Assembly (NCBI RefSeq): GCF_022174665.1
Contig: NZ_CP076562.1
Location: 2,620,525 to 2,684,524 of the forward strand
Reading direction: 5' to 3'
Origin: Eubacterium sp. MSJ-33
Lineage (GTDB): Bacteria > Bacillota > Clostridia > Lachnospirales > Lachnospiraceae
DNA: 64,000 nt
Part shown: piece by piece, positions 60,212 to 64,000 of the stretch
Position numbering within the stretch: position 1 is the first letter of the stretch
How the letters are laid out: each line of letters begins with the position of its first letter
Made by a program: the position numbers and the translations under genes
Notes under the pieces: model-generated
Told to the model about the DNA's origin: nothing
Databases searched by the model: none
The model's input: only the letters and a program-made list of their open reading frames with translations

Positions 60212-62335
60212 ATGGATAAAAAATTATTGGAAAAACCGGAAAATTATTATAACCGGGAAATGAGCTGGCTGCAGTTCAATTACAGAATCTTGAATGAGGC
60301 GAAGGATAAGACAATCCCACTGTTTGAACGTCTGAATTTCCTTAGTATCACGGAATCAAATCTGTCGGAGTTTTTCATGGTACGTGTGGCATCTCTGATT
60401 GATCTTGTACACGCCGATGTGAAGAAAAAGGATATTGCAGGACTGACACCGCAGGGACAGCTTGATTTAATCATTCCGGAGACGAAGAATATGATTGCGA
60501 GCCAGTACAGTACACTCAATCGTCAGATTCTGCCGGCGATGGAAGAAAACGGTTTGAAATTAGTCAAGCATTACGAGGATTTAAACGAGAAGCAGAGTAA
60601 GTTTGTAGATAAATATTTTGAGAAGGAAGTCTACCCGGTACTTACGCCGATGGCAGTTGACTCTTCGAGACCGTTTCCGCTGATCAGCAATAAGACACTG
60701 AATATCGGTGCGTTGATTCGTGATAAGAAGAAGGATGTAATTGATATTGCAACGGTTCAGGTGCCATCTGTATTGCCGCGCGTGGTTGAGATTCCGGGCG
60801 AGGGCGGATGCAGAGAGATTATTTTACTCGAGCAGATCATCGAGAAGAACTTAAATCAACTCTTCTTAAATTATGAGATTATCTGTGCATATCCATACAG
60901 AATTATGCGAAATGCAGATCTTGCAATCGATGAGGACGATGCATCTGATTTGTTGAAGGAGATTGAAAAGCAGATCAAGAAGCGTGCGTGGGGCGAGGTT
61001 ATCCGTCTCGATGTGGAAGCAGAGATGGACAAGCGCCTGTTGAAAGAGCTGAAGAAGCAGTTGAATGTCAACAGTGATTATATCTATTCGGTTAACGGAC
61101 CGCTTGATCTTACGTTCCTTGGAAAGGTACGCGGACTCGATGGTTTTGATCATTTGAAGAATAAGAAATACATTCCGCAGCCGGTGAAGGGCTTGGATCT
61201 TGATGCGAATATCTTTGATCAGATTAAGAAGAAGGACATTCTGTTACATCATCCATATGATGAGTTTACACCGGTCATCGAGTTTATTAAGCAGGCAGCG
61301 ATTGATCCGGATGTGCTTGCAATCAAGCAGACACTTTATCGTGTCAGCGGCAATTCTCCGATTATTGCGGCTCTTGCACTCGCGGCGGAAAATGGTAAGC
61401 AGGTAACGGTATTAGTTGAACTAAAAGCCCGGTTTGATGAAGAAAATAATATAAATTGGGCAAAAAAACTGGAAAAAGCGGGTTGCCATGTTATTTATGG
61501 TCTGGTAGGATTAAAGACGCATTCCAAAATTGCGCTTGTCGTAAGACGTGAAGAAGATGGCATCAAGCGGTATGTTCATCTTGGAACCGGAAACTATAAT
61601 GATGTTACAGCAAAGCTGTATACAGATATGGGTATGCTGACTGCATCGGATGCGATAGGGGAGGATGCAACCGCAGTCTTCAATATGTTGTCCGGTTATT
61701 CCGAGCCGCCGGCATGGAACAAGCTGCTTGTGGCACCAATCTGGATGAAGGATCGTTTCCTTGCTTTGATAGAGAGGGAAGCGGAGAATGCACGTATGGG
61801 CAAGAATGCCAGAATCATCGCCAAGATGAATTCCCTGTGTGATCCGGTGATCATCCGTGCTTTGTATGAGGCTAGCAACGCAGGGGTAAAGATTGAGTTG
61901 ATCGTGCGTGGTATCTGTTGTCTGAAGACGGGAATCCCGGGACTTTCCGAGAATATCACGGTGCGTTCAATCGTAGGAAATTTCCTGGAGCATGCGAGAA
62001 TCTTCTATTTCTATAATGATGGATTCGAGGATGTATATATGGGCAGTGCCGACTGGATGCCTAGAAATCTGGACAAACGTGTGGAGATCACATTCCCGGT
62101 TGAGGATGAGGATTTAAAGAAACGTGTTATCGAGATTTTGGAGATACAGCTTTCCGATACATTGAAGGCACACATTATGCAGCCGGATGGTTCGTATGCA
62201 AAGCAGGATCTGAGGGGGCGTGAAAAACTGGAGGCGCAGAATTATTTCTGCAAACAGGCGATGGGTTCCTTGAGAGAGGACGACAAAAAGAAAGTATCCC
62301 GTATCTTCATTCCGCGCATGAAGATCGGTGATTAA
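60212..62335 (+). CDS. ppk: Polyphosphate kinase 1
   Basis: A 707-residue PPK1. N-terminal domain: YYNREMSWLQFNYRILNEAKDKTIPLFERLNFLSI. Catalytic core: DVLAIKQTLYRVSGNSPIIAAL, VLVELKARFDEENNINWAKKLEKAGCHVIYG, LKTHSKIALVVRRE (His that becomes phosphorylated, around residue 438), YVHLGTGNYND. The second phospholipase-D-like domain has the region IELIVRGICCLKTGIPGLSENI and the C-terminal YMGSADWMPRNLDKRVEITFPV. It polymerises ATP gamma-phosphate into polyphosphate. Cotranscribed with ppx, probably also with the purine permease 28 nt downstream. Confidence 0.97.
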   Translation: MDKKLLEKPENYYNREMSWLQFNYRILNEAKDKTIPLFERLNFLSITESNLSEFFMVRVASLIDLVHADVKKKDIAGLTPQGQLDLIIPETKNMIASQYSTLNRQILPAMEENGLKLVKHYEDLNEKQSKFVDKYFEKEVYPVLTPMAVDSSRPFPLISNKTLNIGALIRDKKKDVIDIATVQVPSVLPRVVEIPGEGGCREIILLEQIIEKNLNQLFLNYEIICAYPYRIMRNADLAIDEDDASDLLKEIEKQIKKRAWGEVIRLDVEAEMDKRLLKELKKQLNVNSDYIYSVNGPLDLTFLGKVRGLDGFDHLKNKKYIPQPVKGLDLDANIFDQIKKKDILLHHPYDEFTPVIEFIKQAAIDPDVLAIKQTLYRVSGNSPIIAALALAAENGKQVTVLVELKARFDEENNINWAKKLEKAGCHVIYGLVGLKTHSKIALVVRREEDGIKRYVHLGTGNYNDVTAKLYTDMGMLTASDAIGEDATAVFNMLSGYSEPPAWNKLLVAPIWMKDRFLALIEREAENARMGKNARIIAKMNSLCDPVIIRALYEASNAGVKIELIVRGICCLKTGIPGLSENITVRSIVGNFLEHARIFYFYNDGFEDVYMGSADWMPRNLDKRVEITFPVEDEDLKKRVIEILEIQLSDTLKAHIMQPDGSYAKQDLRGREKLEAQNYFCKQAMGSLREDDKKKVSRIFIPRMKIGD

Positions 62336-62363
62336 TAAAAACAAAAGAGAGGAGACTTAAAAA

Positions 62364-63842
62364 GTGGAAAAGTTTTTTAAGATCAAAGAGAGAGGATCGA
62401 CGCTTAAAACAGAGATCTTCGCGGGTATCACAACCTTCTTCGCGATGGCTTACATTATCTTTGTAAATCCGAACCAGGTTGCAGCAGAGGGCGCAAATGG
62501 ATGGCTTGTCGGATTAGGAGCGGATCCGGGAACGATGGGACAGATCTGGAATTCTGTATACATTGCATCTATCATCGTGGCGGTCATTGGTACGTTGCTG
62601 ATGGCACTTGTCGCAGATATGCCGTTTGCACAGGCATGTGGAATGGGACTCAATTCCTTCTTCTGTACAATTTTCGTAGCAGGATCTTTCTTCGCTGGCG
62701 AGGATGTTAAGACCGGTTATCAGGCAGGTCTTGTTATCGTATTTTTGTCAGGTATTGTATTCCTGATTCTTTCTGTAACCGGACTTCGTAAGTACATTGC
62801 GGTATCTATGCCGGAGTGCCTGAAGAAGGCAATTCCTGCAGGTATCGGTTTGTTCATCGCAATGATCGGTTTCAAGAATGCAGGTATCATCGAAGACAAC
62901 CAGTACACATTTGTACAGTTCTACGATTTCCATGGCAGAATCAAGCAGATCGGTACAGAGGTTGATGGTGTGATGGTAACAGGTCTGGATGTATGGCATC
63001 AGATTGTTCCGGTTGTCGTAGCTTTGCTTGGTGTGCTTATCATTGCAATTCTTGCGAAGAAGGGCATTAAGTCAAACGTGATTATTGGAATCCTTGCATC
63101 AGCAGTACTTTATTATCTGTTTATGTGGGAAGTGCCTTCTTTTGATATGAGCAATATTTCTCAGTCCTTCAAGGATTTTGCAAATGTAGGTTTCTTAGGC
63201 GTATTTAATGGTGATGCATGGGATGCAGCTTTTAACAGTTCTTATGTCGGCGGTGTATTCTCCGGAATCATGCTGATCGTAGCATTCTGTCTTGTAGATA
63301 TGTTCGATACGATCGGAACCATATATGGTACAGCCGCATCTGCAAACATGATGGATGAGAATGGTGATCCGATCAGCATGAATGAGTGTATGCTCTGTGA
63401 TTCAATCGGTACAGTATCCGGTGCACTTCTTGGTACATCTACATGTACAACATTCGTAGAGTCCGCATCCGGTGTTGGTGCCGGTGGTAGAACAGGATTT
63501 ACAAGTATTGTAACAGCAATTTGCTTCGCATTCTGCCTGTTCTTAAGCCCGCTTGCAAGTGTGATTCCAAGCTGTGCAACTGCACCGGCTCTGATCTATG
63601 TAGGTGTTCTTATGGCCAGAAACTTTGCAAAGGTAGATATGGACGATATGCTTTCTGCGGTTCCTGCATTCCTTGCATTAATCATGATGCCTTTAACCTA
63701 CTCTATCTCAAACGGTATCGGTATCGGTGCAATCGCTTATGTTGTAATTGCCCTGTTCACAGGTAACTTCAAGAAGAAGGATATCGTGATTACGGTTATC
63801 GCTGCATTGTTCGTATGTAAGTTTATCTTCGTTACGATGTAG
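62364..63842 (+). CDS. NCS2-type hypoxanthine/guanine permease (GTG start)
   Basis: A 492-residue membrane protein with about 13 helices of the AzgA/PbuG branch. GTG 62364 with GAGAGGAGA about 9 nt upstream is the start. Motifs: LKTEIFAGITTFFAMAYIIFVNPNQVA, DMPFAQACGMGLNSFFCTIFV, AVSMPECLKKAIPAGIGLFIAMIGFKNAGI, CLVDMFDTIGTIYGTA, and GTSTCTTFVESASGVGAGGRTG. It imports purine bases by proton symport. No purine riboswitch fits in the 28-nt gap upstream, so control must come from the ppx-ppk transcript. Confidence 0.94.
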   Translation: MEKFFKIKERGSTLKTEIFAGITTFFAMAYIIFVNPNQVAAEGANGWLVGLGADPGTMGQIWNSVYIASIIVAVIGTLLMALVADMPFAQACGMGLNSFFCTIFVAGSFFAGEDVKTGYQAGLVIVFLSGIVFLILSVTGLRKYIAVSMPECLKKAIPAGIGLFIAMIGFKNAGIIEDNQYTFVQFYDFHGRIKQIGTEVDGVMVTGLDVWHQIVPVVVALLGVLIIAILAKKGIKSNVIIGILASAVLYYLFMWEVPSFDMSNISQSFKDFANVGFLGVFNGDAWDAAFNSSYVGGVFSGIMLIVAFCLVDMFDTIGTIYGTAASANMMDENGDPISMNECMLCDSIGTVSGALLGTSTCTTFVESASGVGAGGRTGFTSIVTAICFAFCLFLSPLASVIPSCATAPALIYVGVLMARNFAKVDMDDMLSAVPAFLALIMMPLTYSISNGIGIGAIAYVVIALFTGNFKKKDIVITVIAALFVCKFIFVTM

Positions 63843-63932
63843 TAATAATTATGCAGACTTGATGATGTTTGAAACTGATGTGGAGAGTACTGCTGTACAT
63901 GCATTGGTTTGTTTCGTTAGTCATAGAATGAT

Positions 63933-63967
63933 AAAAAGGATCGTACTTGCGGGGTACGGTCCTTTTT
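63933..63967 (+). terminator. Terminator after the purine permease
   Basis: AAAAAGGATCGTAC (63933-63946) pairs with GTACGGTCCTTTTT (63954-63967). The T run continues. Confidence 0.88.
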
Positions 63968-64000
63968 TGTGCAGTTAATCATTATGTAGAATTGTGTGCG

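Noticed and set aside
62336..62363. Purine riboswitch before the NCS2 permease
   Set aside because: The gap to ppk is only 28 nt, too short for the aptamer.

Overview
The window looks like a chromosomal segment of a gut-type Clostridia, most probably Lachnospiraceae (Coprococcus/Roseburia-like). The reasons are Gram-positive Shine-Dalgarno sites (AGGAGG) before nearly every gene, a T-box leader before aspS, GatCAB amidotransferase, reverse rubrerythrin, PPi-type phosphofructokinase, an Amt-PII fusion, a Lys/Ala/Pro-rich protein with a DUF6465-like domain, and a 12alpha-hydroxysteroid-dehydrogenase-like SDR. The genus is a guess. No rRNA, tRNA, CRISPR array or intact transposase was seen.

Layout. 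1-3.1 kb: end of an FtsX-type ABC permease, an SDR resembling 12alpha-HSDH, and a decayed oxaloacetate-decarboxylase beta subunit. 3.2-8.5 kb: an A/T-rich accessory island with a deleted RhuM gene, a lipoprotein, a truncated second copy of a CYTH gene, a decayed Rpn-type (PD-(D/E)XK) gene, and an ABC exporter preceded by a possible 13-codon peptide; the full CYTH gene closes the island. 8.7-14.6 kb: DJ-1 protein, murF, reverse rubrerythrin with a Fur/PerR-like site, a structured intergenic region with a 62-bp-period hairpin array, a CHASE-GGDEF protein, and YbaK. 14.6-20.2 kb: T-box/aspS and gatCAB. 20.6-26.6 kb: a MerR-methyltransferase fusion, rfbBA behind a MerR-style promoter, a UDP-sugar pyrophosphorylase and an LCP protein. 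26.8-34.5 kb: gltBD and PPi-PFK. 34.7-45 kb: galE, an orphan pseudopilin, Amt-PII, an acyltransferase, a histone-H1-like protein, proC, a GDPD-PII pair and a divergent ClpX. 45-50 kb: lipoprotein, Cys-rich protein, polysaccharide deacetylase, folC, HD protein. 50.7-56.4 kb: amino-acid ABC transporter, cytidylate-kinase-like protein, class III aminotransferase, iron alcohol dehydrogenase. 56.6-64 kb: folP, folB-folK fusion, ppx, ppk, purine permease.

Themes: nitrogen assimilation (gltBD, Amt-PII, free PII, proC, amino-acid uptake), nucleotide sugars and envelope (rfbBA, galE, UDPGP, LCP, murF, deacetylase), folate (folC, folP, folBK) and polyphosphate (ppx, ppk).

The most unusual signal is non-coding. 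Five intergenic elements each have a core at the tip of a long, nearly perfect inverted repeat. In two cases the core is shared between two elements while the arms are unrelated: a 22-bp core at about 20.30 and 20.56 kb, and a ~110-nt branched core at 16.8 and 58.5 kb. A fifth palindrome of about 260 bp separates gltD from pfp. A separate array of four 62-bp hairpin units lies at 11.83-12.05 kb. I do not recognise any of these as a named class.
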